From: Saposhnikovia divaricata
Lineage: Eukaryota; Streptophyta; Magnoliopsida; Apiales; Apiaceae
DNA: 64,000 nucleotides
Reading direction: 5' to 3'
Assembly (NCBI GenBank): GCA_036435485.1
Contig: CM071600.1
Span: 58,959,546 to 59,023,545 of the forward strand
Part shown: in pieces, positions 1 through 12,356 of the stretch
Position numbering within the stretch: position 1 is the stretch's first letter
How the letters are laid out: each line of letters opens with the position of its first letter
Program-made: the position numbers and the translations under genes
Notes under the pieces: generated by a model
Databases searched by the model: none
What the model saw: only the letters and a program-made list of their open reading frames with translations
Told to the model about the DNA's origin: nothing

Positions 1-2648
1 TAAACCTTTGGTTTGTATGCCTCGTTAATTCTAAATACTTATCACTCGTACGTGACGATCCTTTTCTACCGAAAATCGGACATGACCTATTCGTATCATG
101 AACTATACCCTGTATGAAAGTACCTCAGTTACTAATCCATTCATCCATAAACGATTCATTCATATACAATAATAAAACAAAACCTGCCTTAACCTGCAGC
201 AAACATATAAGCGAAGAAATCTGCCTTGACTTGAAATAAACGGGTAAATAATTAAATTTTTAAAACGAAATCCACGCGACTAAAACAATTGATACCACTT
301 CCACACTCCTATTCATAATTCAGATTACCCCAGATAAAACTTTGAGAAAAAAAATATCAAGAAATCCCCTAATCATTCTTACTCCCCTTTCAACGTACAA
401 TGTTACTCGAGGAGGGAATAATTAGGAAATTTCTATCTACCCTTAATCTCATTCTTTTACTGAGGCACCATTTACTTTAAAACATATATATCTTATTTGG
501 AACACAAATTATCCCGTGGTCACAACCTTCCAATACCATTCACAAATTTAACTTTCAATCCAATTAAACTCTAACAATTCTAGAATTTGATAAAATCAAC
601 ATTTATCTTGACATACGTAAACCCATGCATACTTCATCAATAATTAACTTAAAACTTCCAAAACTTATTTAAACTCTGCACATTTAAATTCTAACATTTA
701 TCAACAACTGAATAACCGAAATATAATATTCCTAGCTGGTCCTTCAGAGTTTTCGATCCCTGTTGGCGTCTTAGGCCTTTCCCGATTAATTATTGTTTTG
801 TCAACACGGCATTCACTTCGATCCTTCCGTCATATCCTGAAAATTATACCTCTTCCAATGCCAAAGCTCGTACTTAGCAATCACATGCATGCCCTTCTAT
901 ATCCTCAATTATCTTGTGATGTCTTCTGATCCTAATCCTCGAAACTGATTACATTCCTGGTTGTAATTAACTACTCAACTTTATATCTCTGTCTAGTGAT
1001 AATCCTGGTAAATCATCAAGTCACAAATCCGAGAAATCTTGACAACTGAAATTTGTTTCACTTTAATTATCTCCTTATTGATATCTCCCACGTGTATACA
1101 ATAACCTTAAAATCTTATGCAATAACCTCTTAGTCTGCATAACCGTTAAAACTCCTTTATCCACTTTCTGACTTGAAAGACAACTTACATATCTCGTCAA
1201 AATCATAATTTCACCTTCTCATCCTCACACCTTGCCTGTACTTTATAGTTGACTATACAATGCAATCTTAACTCACACTCAGATCTTTTAACTGCCATCA
1301 CATTCATATTCTTCATATCGTCATTCATAATCATATTGAACTTCGTAAAATATGAAATAACAAGTGTTCCTCAACAATCTTTCCTCAACACATTTATCAC
1401 ACACTAACTACATCCATCATCACTCTACTTTCAACTTTAATAAAATTATTATTCTCGTACGTGCATTGTCCATCCAATAGGTAATCTGCCTTAATATTCC
1501 ATCCCTGTCCCAACATAAATTCTCGTACTTAATTAGAAACTTCTCAGTCGACGTAAATGTAGCTTGGATCACTTAGAATGTCATCGTATCCATCTTTACT
1601 ACTTCCAATCACTGAATACTTTAGGTATTTTAAGGGTTTAAAGCAAAAGAAATCAATAAAATGGATAGGTGTTAGGATGTATGAATGAATGCTAGGTTTT
1701 GTTTAATAGAATTTTGTAAAAGAATTTAACCGAGAGATCAATATGATCATTGAACTATTTTCAGGTTGCATTTGTCACTTAGGCTAACCGCCATAGTACA
1801 AAAAGGTGGCCAGCCTTTAGTACTTTCATGAAAAACACAATCAGTGGCGTCCCACCAGACTTCCATCATATAGATAAGATGTCCCTGAATCCCCTATATA
1901 CATAGGGTTGTTCATCCCATTAAAAATAAATAAGGTTAAGTATTCAGGGAAAATAAAAGAGTTCAAAAGTTTCAAGAGTTTACATGTATAATGTTGAATA
2001 AAAAATAGCAAATATTCAGGGAAAATAGAAAGAATTCAAGGGTCTCAATAATTTACATGTACCATGTTGAATCAAGTGATCCCCTGGAAAATAGAGGTAT
2101 CTTTAAAAGAATAGAAATGTGTGTAATCGAATTTGACATACGAAGTTCATCATCACTTGAAGTACAATTGATTATCAAAGGTGATATGGTACAAACCAAA
2201 CAAAGAAGGACAGAAATAAAGGCTAAATCCTCTTAGACAATAAATTAAATGATGTCCATTGCTAGTAGTGAATAACCACACCCTTCCAACACCTGTCAGT
2301 AATCGCATTTCGCATCTTGTTTACAGCCTTTTCGTACTCTCTATAACGTTCGCTAAATAGTTAAAGTCGTAGAAGAAACTCTAGAAGGTACATACAGATA
2401 TATAGGTGGCATCTTCCAAACTGGTAGTTCCGATCGTCTAGCTAGCTTAGGCGCCTCCGAATTAACTGCCTCGCACAAAATCGAATCTTCGGGTGAATCG
2501 AACTCCTACTCGCGCAATATCGAATTACTTAATAACGTCGCAACCGTCGTCCTAATAACCTAAGGTGAACCAAATCCTAAATCGTTCTATCTAACGACTT
2601 ACCTAAATACGTACACCTAATCATCCTAACTTGTTTCAGTGACCATAA
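1..2648 (-). mobile_element. Non-coding start of the interior of a long-LTR Ty3/gypsy-type element (truncated by window edge)
   Basis: Read on the minus strand, this stretch follows directly from the primer-binding site at 2649-2667, so it is the 5' part of the element's interior. No open frame reaches 80 codons in an interpretable way. No gag, zinc knuckle, protease or reverse transcriptase motif is visible in the 2.6 kb where gag should begin. Either the element is a non-autonomous derivative (LARD-like) or its coding part lies beyond base 1. The DNA is AT-rich with no clear tandem repeats. The family call rests on the LTR and PBS, not on coding sequence. Confidence 0.5.
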
Positions 2649-2667
2649 CCTGTCGCTCTGATACCAA
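2649..2667 (-). other. Primer-binding site (initiator Met-tRNA type)
   Basis: On the minus strand the sequence reads TTGGTATCAGAGCGACAGG, starting two bases after the LTR terminus. The core TGGTATCAGAGC is the standard plant initiator-methionine tRNA complement used by many Ty3/gypsy and Ty1/copia elements. It fixes the orientation (minus) and the inner edge of the LTR. Confidence 0.82.
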
Positions 2668-3431
2668 CCTGTAACACCCCGACTTCCCAATATGGAGAAT
2701 ATACTTTTTATAATAAAATAAACCTTGATATAGGGGAATATTAGAAAATTTCGACATGAAGTATTCGTAAATAGGACTATCCACCTGTTTTTCAACCCAA
2801 AAACAAATTCCAATTTAACAAAGACAAATAAAACTTAATACACCAACGATTTCTTACCGAGGATCGATTCCAGGTTATGGTATGAAACAAGAATCTATAC
2901 TACACAAATTATTACAACTTCTATCTCAGCTATAAATACAAGTCACTATACCATCTAATCTGTAGCTTAATCCAAAACCGTGCTCGCCCGTGTTAGCTCT
3001 GAAATCTATTCCGAATAGGATCATCCTCGCTCTCATTCGCATTTGAAAATATAAGTAGACCATCCTTAAACCTAACTGCAAAGGGTTAGGTAAAACAAAG
3101 CAAGAGTGAGCCAAGTAACGCTCAGCAAGTGCATAGTATAGTGAACAATGATTCTACAATATTTCATTGTTGAACAATATCAATGATCAAACTATCTCAA
3201 GGGAATAACTCAATTTCTATCATAGCATAAAACTTTCCATTTTTCTTTAAATCATAACCTTTTCTCAAAAACGTTTCTTTCCATCAAAACATACTTTTCA
3301 TAAAACTTTTTAAAAACATTTAAGTTGATTGTATTATTATCCTGATTACGGACAATACGGGTGATCAGCCACGTAAAGTCCCTCTTCTTTTGAAATTGGA
3401 TTCCCAATTAGGCAACACATTGGCCTTTAAG

Positions 3432-3510
3432 GCTGGACTAGGACCACCCTAGCCTCTTACGCTATATAAAAGTGCTGGACTAGGAACACCCTAGCCTCTT
3501 ACGCTTTTCC
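3432..3510. repeat. Two-copy 42-bp tandem repeat within the LTR
   Basis: A block containing GCTGGACTAGGA, ACACCCTAGCC or CCACCCTAGCC, and TCTTACGCT occurs at 3432 and again at 3474. Each copy carries its own small inverted repeat (CTAGG and CCTAG). It could be an LTR regulatory repeat; function unknown. Confidence 0.75.
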
Positions 3511-6500
3511 AATTTATAAATAAATTTATTATTAATGATTTAAAACATTTCACTTTTCAGTCCTTAAACTCACTGATAACAGATCAGCCCAGTATAAGGA
3601 ATTTTTAAAACAAAACATCTTTAATTAATTAAACCATTTTCATTTACCATTATAAAAGACTGAGGGTCAGGGAAGCAATTGATATAAGGGATCATAACAA
3701 CAAAGCAGTAAGATTTAAACTAAGCATGGTATGGTTCAGCAGAACAAAATCATATATCAACAAGAGAACATAAATCAGTTAAAGAACGAAGCAATTATTA
3801 AGATTATAGAAATTGAACAGCCATTTACAAGGAATTAATGGAATAAAGAAATATGAAGTTCAATTGAGAAATTGGGTTACTGCATTGGTCATAATCTAAC
3901 GAAGAGTCGTTAATTAATAAAGAACAACACAAGGGTTAGGGATTTCTAGAATTTAAATTAAGGGTTATGAAATCTGGTTACGCTGGTGTGGTTTAAAGGA
4001 ATAAGCTTAATGAAAAAGGCTAAGAAAAACAAGGCATGGATTATAAATCATGGATTTTAGTTCAACAGAAAACAGGGTAACTAATAGGGTCCATAGGTTT
4101 AAATAATGATTCATAGGGATAAAAAAAATTCAGGTGTTTCAACAATAATTGATAAGAAATAAACAATAAGGTATGAAGGGTTCATCAATAATTAAAAAGA
4201 AATGATAGTAAGGTATAAGAATTTAAACAACAATTCATAAGCAGTTCAGGGAATCTGGACTTCAATACAAGGTTCAAGTCAAGTCACTTGAAATAAAAGG
4301 AAGGGGTGTAGACCTAGCAATACGATTTGGAAGATAACCTTACAAATAATAAAGACAGGCTCACATCATTCAGAATAATTCTGAAGGAAATAAATGCTCG
4401 CAAGAAAGGATTCGAAAGAACATATAAATAATACATGAGGATTTCACTTTCCTTGAACAATAAGTGAGGGATAGTATACTTGCCTCAATACACGTAGTTT
4501 CCAATTCCAACATCTTGATCCTTTACTCACTTTACATCCATCTCCACTTCTCTATATGTTGGCCTCTGTTCGGCTACATACTCATCTTTCCTCTACACGT
4601 TGTCCGCCACTCTGCTATTACATTCGTCAATTCTGATGAATATCTCCTTTCTAAAAATTTCATTCTTACTTACACTGGCTCCTAGCCAGGCCTGCTACTC
4701 GCACCTATATAAAGGTAAAGTACTATTTCAGTACGCAACCAACCAAAACCTTAATGTTTATTCTAATCTACCCATACGTTCCCTAGTTCGTGTAAACATA
4801 ATAACACGTATAATATATAAAATTGTACTTATAAAATACTTTTAGTGTAAACAAATAAATTAAGTAAACACATATCATATAAGCCTTACACATTTTGACC
4901 ATACTTGACCTCGATATATACTTCATATAGTATTTACGTAAAGCTTATTAGAACAACAGAATCTACTTGTGCCTTTTTATATAACTGGCTTTGATCAACT
5001 ATATTAGTCAAAACTCCCCAATTAACCAAGTACGTACACCAGTGTATTCAAAACAATTTAATCACTTGCCCTTAGGTAAAAATTTTAGAACCAAAATCAC
5101 AATTTGGAACCAAGAATCGTTTACCATGGTTACAAAATCCAACACTTCGGACCTAGTCTTTCCAAAACCAAACTAAACTCAAGTCTTTCTCATATTTACT
5201 AACATAAAATCCAATTTTTTTAAACCTTTACCAATATCAACACCAAATCCTCCTAAAATTAATTTCGAACTTCACATTACCAAATATTCGAATTAGGCTA
5301 TATACAAGACTAGAAAATTTTCTGAATAAAATCAATACACCACATGTAACAATTATAACTTAGCAACAAAGCTTTACATTCCTTGACAACACATAATCAA
5401 CAAGTCGATCAAAAATCCAACCAAAATATTTCTAAATCTTCAAAATTAATGTAGCAAGTAAGAAAACTAGCCTGCAACGACAACTCTCAACAATTAGCTC
5501 ACCAAACTCATAAAACGAATATATGTGTACATGTATTAAATCGGAAAAATTCAATTATAAATCAAGGACTCGCATAAAATCCAAGAAACTGGCATTCATT
5601 AATATTTAAGCATCACATCACAGTGGTTCGAATAAAAGGAAGAAAGAAAAGACAGGGGCTGCAAGGCTCTTCCCATAACCTTAACCCAACAAGCTAACCC
5701 ACACATTTAACCACTCTACTTCAGCAAATCAAGACAACAAGAATCAGTATTGAACTACACTGAACAGCAACTCGACGACAAGCAAAACAGGACAGGGCTG
5801 CGGCAAATTTTTTTTAGAAGAAAATAACCAAGCAACCGAGCTCTTGGCTACTCACTCTACCCACAACTTGACCAGCAGAAAAATAGCTTAGAGTTATGCA
5901 CAAAACAGAGATTAAAACAACAAATTAGACTCTTCCTAACAGCAATCCAATATGACAACCATACAATCTTGAATCATTTCATAAAAATTGTTAACCACTA
6001 CTCATACTCGAAACTCAAATAACAATCAGCAGCAACAGCGATTAGCATGGAAAATTCTTGACTACAAACCCTCCCAAAACTGATTAACATACCACAATTC
6101 AATAATACAACATCCCCACCCTTGCAATTCCAAAAAGGCAGCCTCCTCTACAACATATACACACACCCACTTCGTACCAACACACACAGGGGATAGATAA
6201 ACACACACATATAAAGCACACCTGGAGAGGGGAGACAGATAGCAGCGAGAGAGAGATTGGAGAGAGAGAGTGTGAGAGATTGAGAGAGATAGGTAGGTGA
6301 CAATGGAGGAAAAAAAAGAAAGGGGAGTCTCGGGCTTTTTGAAAAACAGAGGGGAGGGTTCACGGGTTCTCTAGAAACAAAGGGGGTAGTTTTAGTTAAA
6401 ACAAAAGTTTTTATTTTTGTTTTTGTTTATTTTTTTTATTTACAATTTATATTATTATTTAAGACTGGGTAGTATTCAAAAATAATTTTTATATTTTGAA

Positions 6501-7066
6501 AATAACGATCATAAAAATATCTTCTCCCCCATATTTTTAAAATAATTTTTGGCTCAAAAATAAATTTTATATGACTTTTACAAGTTTGAATCTGTAAAAC
6601 AATTCATAAAATCATTTTAAAATAGTTAAAGGTCAGAAATAATTCATTTAATATTTTTAGAAATCAAATAAACCTATAAAGTTAATAATTTAAGAGGTTT
6701 CAGGATTTTTACTGATTCCAATGATTTAATAAAATTCACCAAAGATGAATAAAACAAGTTTTTTTTTAATATGTTATTCACAGAAGTTGAAAAAAATAAT
6801 TCATAATTTCATTTTTAAAATCTCTAGAGGCTAAAATTAGTTCCTCTAAAATTTTAAAAAATCGTTTATGCAAAGATAATAATGTAAAAGATTTCACAAT
6901 TTTTACTAACTCCGATGATTTTATAAAAAAAAATTCAAAGATCAATAATGCATAATTTAAATAGATTTAATCATAAAAATTCAAATAGAAATACACACAC
7001 ACTCACATTTCACATATACATCATCATATAAGCATGTAAACATGATGTCACATATATTCAATCCCT

Positions 7067-7126
7067 AAAAAAAATCATCTCATATAATCCATATTTAAAA
7101 AAAATCATCTCATATAATCCATATTT
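7067..7126. repeat. 30-bp tandem duplication near the LTR edge
   Basis: Two consecutive copies of an AT-rich 30-bp unit containing AAATCATCTCATATAATCC lie about 50 bp inside the outer end of the long LTR. Confidence 0.8.
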
Positions 7127-7172
7127 AATATTAAATAATAATAATAATTACAATATTTTCTAGGGCGTTATA

Positions 7173-8170
7173 CTAGAACTACATGGGACTTGATTCTTAT
7201 AAATATAGGATATGTAGGCACTTTGCAAGGGTTGAATCTCACTTCTCTCTACAAAAATCATGTAGAAACTTGAGCAATACACATATCTCGCAGCTGGGAT
7301 TGACTGAGTAGGAATTACTCCGTCCTTGCTGTCCGGTGACCTTGCAAACTCAGTCCCAAAATCATTACAAACAACCGTCCACTCCGGCAGTTGAACGCCG
7401 GGCTGTAAACGCTTGAACGCCGATTCTGCAGCCGGAAATCAAGCGATTCATCTGTTATTCCAGCGATATTCTCTCGAAGTGTTGTACCAAATTCCTCTCA
7501 CAACACATATTTTGTTTTGTTTTTCAGAAGTTATCGTAATTGCAGAAGGTATGTAATACTATTTAAACATTTATGTATATATATAATACAGTGTATATGA
7601 GTTTGGTTCTATGATTTGATTCACAATTGCATTTACTCAATTTCAAAGATGAAAATAATGTAAAAGGAAAGGACGCTACAGTATATCGAGATTTATGGTT
7701 TTGATTACAATATATCCAGATTTATGATTTTGATTATCCATTTCATCATCAGTATAAACCTCTTGATTTGAATATGACACTACGTGCTTTGAATCTAAAT
7801 ATATTTCTTTACTCTCATTTCACATTTTTTATTGGATAAATATTAATCTTTGAATCACCTTTTTGATCTAAGTTGTAATAAAATTTTACAAACAAAAAAT
7901 TATAATTATTACAAGATTTCTATTTTATTATTTATTAAAAAAACATAGAATTATAAAAGAAAGAAGATCCCGGTGGTGAAACAAAATATGGTGCATATCA
8001 AATTTGGTACAAAGTACCTTTAAAAAGGAGTTTTGCTTACTAATAAATGTTATAGATTTAAACGGTAAGAATTTGTTGTCACACAACTAGAAAACTTTTG
8101 TATAAAATATTTAACAAATAGAGTTATTTTTTATTTTGGTTATTTAAAATATATTTTTAAAAAATAAAAG
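7173..8170. other. Intergenic stretch; first 400 bp GC-richer with promoter- and splice-like signals
   Basis: From 7173 to about 7560 the composition is clearly richer in G+C than its surroundings. There is a TATA-like TTATAAATATAGG near 7198, a pyrimidine tract ending in CAG near 7530, and a GTATGT donor-like site at 7550. This resembles a 5' UTR exon and first splice site of a host gene or a captured gene fragment, but no coding frame is convincing. From 7560 to 8170 I see only AT-rich DNA. Confidence 0.4.
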
Positions 8171-8203
8171 TCATCGTGTGCGAAGCACGGGCAAATTGTT
8201 AGT
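8171..8203 (+). mobile_element. Possible Helitron 3' end
   Basis: A hairpin CGTG-TGCGAAG-CACG at 8175-8189 is followed about 10 nt later by TTAGT, one base away from the Helitron 3' signature CTAGT. Other Helitrons in this window end with the same arrangement. No matching 5' end was found upstream, so this is a tentative relic. Confidence 0.3.
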
Positions 8204-8204
8204 T

Positions 8205-9170
8205 AGGTGAAAAAGGTGATTGATTAGTTTATAGTAATTATAATTTAATTATGTTATTTTACTAAATAAAATTGCTCGTAATATTTTTAGAAAATAAGAC
8301 ATTAATGTTGCCCGTGATATTTCTAGAAAAAATAGGGATTTTAGTTACAAATTATAGAAAAGATGATAGGTTAATTATTAGTATTATAATAATATTATTT
8401 TATTTTATTAAACAGAACCGTCCGTGATATAATTGGAAAAAGAGTGATTTTAGTTAGAAAAATAGAAAAGGTAACGTGAAAATTAAAAAGTTGACATATT
8501 TTAGGTGAAAAATGTAATTGATTAGTTTATAGTAATTAAAATTTAATTATGTTATTTTACAAAATAAAAATTGCTAGTAGTGTTTTTAGAAGACGAGAAA
8601 TTACTGTTGTTTGTGATATGTCTTGAAAAACGGATTTTGATTAGAAAATATAGAAGATGATACGCTTTAGCTGAAAAATGTAATCAGTCAATTATTAGTA
8701 TTGTAATATTATTATTTTATTTAATTAAATAGAACCATCTGTAATATAATTGAGAAAAGAGAGATTTTAGTTAGATAAAGAGAAAAGGTAACGTGTTTTT
8801 GCCTGAAAAAGGTAATTGATTAGTTAATAGTAGAACCACCCGTAATATAATTGGAAAAAAGGTGATTTTAGTTAAATATAAGAAAAAAGGTAACGTGTTT
8901 TGAATGAAAAAAGGTAATTGATTAGTTAATATTAATTATTATAATTATTTTATTTTATTAAACAAAATTGCTTGTAGTATTTTGAAAAAATGAGAAATTT
9001 TAGTAAGATAAAATATAAAGATATTGTATTTTACGTAAAAAAGGAAATCAATTAGCTATTGAAAAATAGAAAAGTTAATATGTTTAATTTAAAAAAGGAA
9101 ATTGATTAGATAGTACGATGGATTTTATCTATAATTAAGTTACATTACCGACTAGCCAAACTTTTAATAT
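8205..9170. repeat. Degenerate tandem repeat, about 298-bp unit
   Basis: Units beginning (A/C)GTGAAAAAGGTGATTGATTAG or variants start at 8205, 8503 and 8802. Each goes through an AT-rich section with TAATTATGTTATTTTA and TTTTAGTTAGAAA and ends before GGTAACGTG. Later copies (about 8910 and 9050) are shortened. No coding potential is seen. Confidence 0.6.
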
Positions 9171-9188
9171 TTCGACTATTATATCATA

Positions 9189-10536
9189 CTAGCTTATAAC
9201 CCGTACAAAGCACGGGTTTCTTAAATTATATTATAAATTATATTTAATATTATAATTATATTTTTATATAATCATTATTTTTAATAATTTTTTTAATTTC
9301 AATTTGATATAATTTAATATATTTATGTTTACGGATTATAATAATGCTTCCTTATTATAAACAACGTATATGATTTTTAACATATTTTCATAATAATTGA
9401 GAAATATGGTGTGATATTTTCGGGTATATATTAATGTTTGTATGATTTGTTGTAAATTAAAAAGGTAACGTGTTTTAATTATAAATGAAATATTAATGAT
9501 TGAAAGATATTATACGAATAATATTTTTAGGTGTTTATAAAAGGTAATATTTTCAACTAAAAGTAAATGTGAAAAGCCAATCGACTAATTATCATTAATT
9601 ATATTATATTTTTATTTATTTTAGGTGTTATATATTTTTTGAAAATTATGGTGTGATATTTTCGGGTATATATTAATGATTGTAAGATTTGTTTTAAATT
9701 AAAAAGGTAACGTGTTTTAATTCGAAAGAAAATATTAATGATAGAAAGATATGATACAATTGAGGTTTTTAGATGTTTATAAAAGGTAATATATTCAACT
9801 AAAAGTAAATGTGAAAAAGGTAATCGACTAATTACCATTAATTTTTTATTTTAATGTAAAAAAGGTAATCGCCTAATTACCTTTAATTTTATTATGTTAA
9901 TCGAGTAATTACCATTAATTATAACGTGTTTTAATTAGAAATAAAATTTTAATGATGAAAATATATGATAGATTGATGTTTTTAGGTGTTTATAAAAGTT
10001 AATATCTCGACTAATTATCATTAATTATATTATGTTCTTATTTATTTTAGGTATATTTATTTATCTTTATAATGAAGTGTAAATAAGTAAATTCACGAAG
10101 TACCAAAAAACAGGGTGTTTTAATTCGAAAGAAAATATTAATGATCGAAAGATATGATACGATTGATGTTTTTAGGTGTTTATAAAAGGTAATATGTTCA
10201 ACTAAAAGTAAATGTAAAAAAGGCAATCGACTAATTACCATTAATTTTATTATATTAATATGAATTTCGGCAATCGAGTAATTACCATTAATTGTAACTG
10301 TAACGTGTTTTAATTCGAAAGGAAATATCAATGATGGAAAGATATGATACGATTGATATTTTTGGTGTTTATAAAAGGTAATATTTCGACTAATTACCAT
10401 TAATTATAATATGTTATTATTTATTTTAGGTGTATTTATTTTTCTTTATAATGAAGGGTAAATAAGTAAATTCACTTAGTACAAAAAAACAGGTACCAAA
10501 ACTTTCAATATTTCGGTTTTTATATAATAGTATAGA
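9189..10536 (-). mobile_element. Non-autonomous Helitron
   Basis: On the minus strand it starts TCTATACTATTATATAA at 10536. It ends at 9189 with a hairpin CCCGT-GCTTTGT-ACGGG, a short spacer and CTAG, flanked by T; the 5' flank is A, as expected for insertion between A and T. It lacks Rep/helicase coding. The interior is built of repeated modules with AATTACCATTAATT and GTTTATAAAAGGTAATAT. The same termini and modules occur in the opposite orientation at 26302-27015. Frames at 9599-9838 and 10047-10400 are repeat-driven and not genes. Confidence 0.7.
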
Positions 10537-10659
10537 TTATAGATTTGAAGTTAAAATATCTAAAATATCACAATTTAAAGATATGACACTTTTTATTTGA
10601 AACTTCAAATAAATTTTATTAATAGCAATCATTCAAGAGTATATGATAAAACTCAGGAG

Positions 10660-11110
10660 AGATATCATCTCTGCTAATTACACAATCAGCAACATAATAG
10701 GATGCTCTAGCAAGGAAGTGAGCAACACTATTAGCAAACTGTCTGATAAAGAACACCGCCACATGAGGCAAATCTCAAAGTAAGCAAAATAAGATAGATT
10801 GGAAGAGGACTGTGAAGACATTGAACTACTGTGATTCTACCATGCCTTAGCCTTCAACCAACTCAAGGCCTCCCTTACACCCATCGCCTCGACCATTTCC
10901 GGGGTCACACTCCTAATCTACAACACGATATTGCCTCCAACACCTCCCCTGAAGCATTCCTAGTTGCACAAGTGAAGCTGTATTTCATTTCTTCAATAAA
11001 CAGTGCGGCGTCGACATTGATTTTAACTGCTTCCCCTACTGGTTTAGTCCACCTTTCAATAGCATCCTCCGAAGTTAAGAACGTTGCTGTAGGAGTTATG
11101 TTTTTGTCCT
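10660..11110 (-). pseudogene. LINE RNase H domain remnant
   Basis: Minus-strand translation shows WTKPVGEAVKINVDAALF near 11060-11010 (the start of the plant LINE RNase H fold, with the first catalytic Asp) and FIRQFANSVAHFLARAS near 10750-10700 (the C-terminal ANxxAHxLA motif). Stops lie between the two, so it is a relic. Confidence 0.7.
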
Positions 11111-11168
11111 GAGCGCGAGACTATTGATACAAGGAATTGTGTGCCAAGATAGCAACTACAACCCCACT

Positions 11169-11627
11169 CTATCCCTTAGTTTCCCACACTAATTCATTTC
11201 GAACTTTCCATATCGCCCAACAAGTCATTGATATTACTTTCCTGCTATCCCCATCAAATACTTTAAGCGTATCATCCAACCAACTAGTAAAAGATCCAGT
11301 AACCGTAGTATCAACCCCAATCCCTATGCGATCCCCGCATGACTTCGCAAACGAGCACTCAACTAGACAATATGAGATTGTCTCTCTCTCAATTTGGCAA
11401 CAGGGGCACGTAGAATCATTGCTAACATGTTTAGTGCGCAACTGGACTTTAGTTGAAAGACAGTTAGTTGCAGCTCGCCAAGGTAAATCTTTCACCTTCG
11501 AGGGAACTCGTAACTTCCATATTTTACTCCAAATGCCAGACCCACTTGACTGACCTCCTCTCTCCTTAATCTCTTGTAGATGTCTATAGGTGCTTTTAAC
11601 TAAAAACTGACCCGTCTTTTCAAACAA
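11169..11627 (-). pseudogene. LINE zf-RVT domain fragment
   Basis: The 152-residue frame contains WSKIWKLRVPSKVKDLPWRA, followed by LSTKVQLRTKHV and CPCCQIERETISYCLVEC. This is the cysteine/histidine zinc-binding block found after plant LINE reverse transcriptases. A usual histidine (E.. H.L..C) is replaced by tyrosine in ETISYCLVEC. It ends in TCWAIWKVRNELVW, the typical lead-in to the RNase H domain. Confidence 0.85.
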
Positions 11628-12356
11628 TCAGTACCACACATCCTGTTGATGACTTGAATTAAGAGGAATGCTTAGAATAAGATCAACATCCCTGTTATTA
11701 AACAAATCCCGCACCAAGTCACAATCCCATGCCAAGTTTTGAGTTTCCATTAGAGACAACACCATTTGGTTAACAAGAGCTGGATTAGGTAGTCACCCTC
11801 GATTCAGCATCATTCGGTAACCAAGGCTCTGACAACACTCTTATCTAAGAACTATTTCCCGCTCGTCTTCTTGATCCCCATCGAACTATCTCTTGTGCTT
11901 CGAATATACTTCTCCACACGTAGCTTGGGTTACCATCAAGTTTAACAGACAAAAAAAATACCCGATTGCATAATATCTAGCTTTAAAAATTCATCCCACC
12001 AGAGTATGTGGTCTGCACAATAGACGCCACCCTTGTTTGCTTAACAAACACAAATTAAAATCTCGCAAGATCCTAAATCCCATTCCACCTTTTGATTTGT
12101 GAGTCGTCATTTTCTCCCAAGATTTCCAATGAATTCCTCTGATGTTGGAGTTTGATTTCCATCAGAATTGGAACATCATGGTTTCCATCTTATTACACAT
12201 TTTGACTGGTAAAAGAAAGAATTTCATAGCTTAAATAGGGAGTGCTTGTGCAACCGTCTCGAGTAGGAGTTCTTTACCCGCCCCCGACAACCGTTATCCT
12301 TCCCAACTTTGAATTATGGCCTTCATCCTCTCCTTTATAATTCCTAAAATGACTGA

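Larger units (their letters stand above)
2670..7172 (-). repeat. 5' LTR of a Ty3/gypsy-type element, about 4.5 kb
   Basis: On the minus strand the LTR begins TATAACGCCC (the usual TGTAACGCCC with TG changed to TA) and ends GGGGTGTTACA next to the primer-binding site. At 4503 bp it is long; Del/Tekay chromoviruses are known for LTRs of this size and for TGTAAC starts. The half near 7172 is extremely AT-rich and 6190-6300 is a GA-rich run. Short frames inside it (for example at 4464-4845 and 6148-6363) look like chance frames. The opposite LTR is not in the window, so the boundaries are inferred from one copy. Confidence 0.65.

Noticed and set aside
4464..5176. Several plus-strand frames in the long LTR
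   Set aside because: No domains, overlapping frames, within an LTR; likely chance.
9599..10400. Minus-strand frames of 79 and 117 codons in the Helitron
   Set aside because: Built of the Helitron's repeated AT-rich modules, lacking Rep or helicase motifs.
10831..11553. Plus-strand frames at 10831-11112 and 11137-11553
   Set aside because: Antisense of the LINE RNase H and zf-RVT regions on the minus strand.
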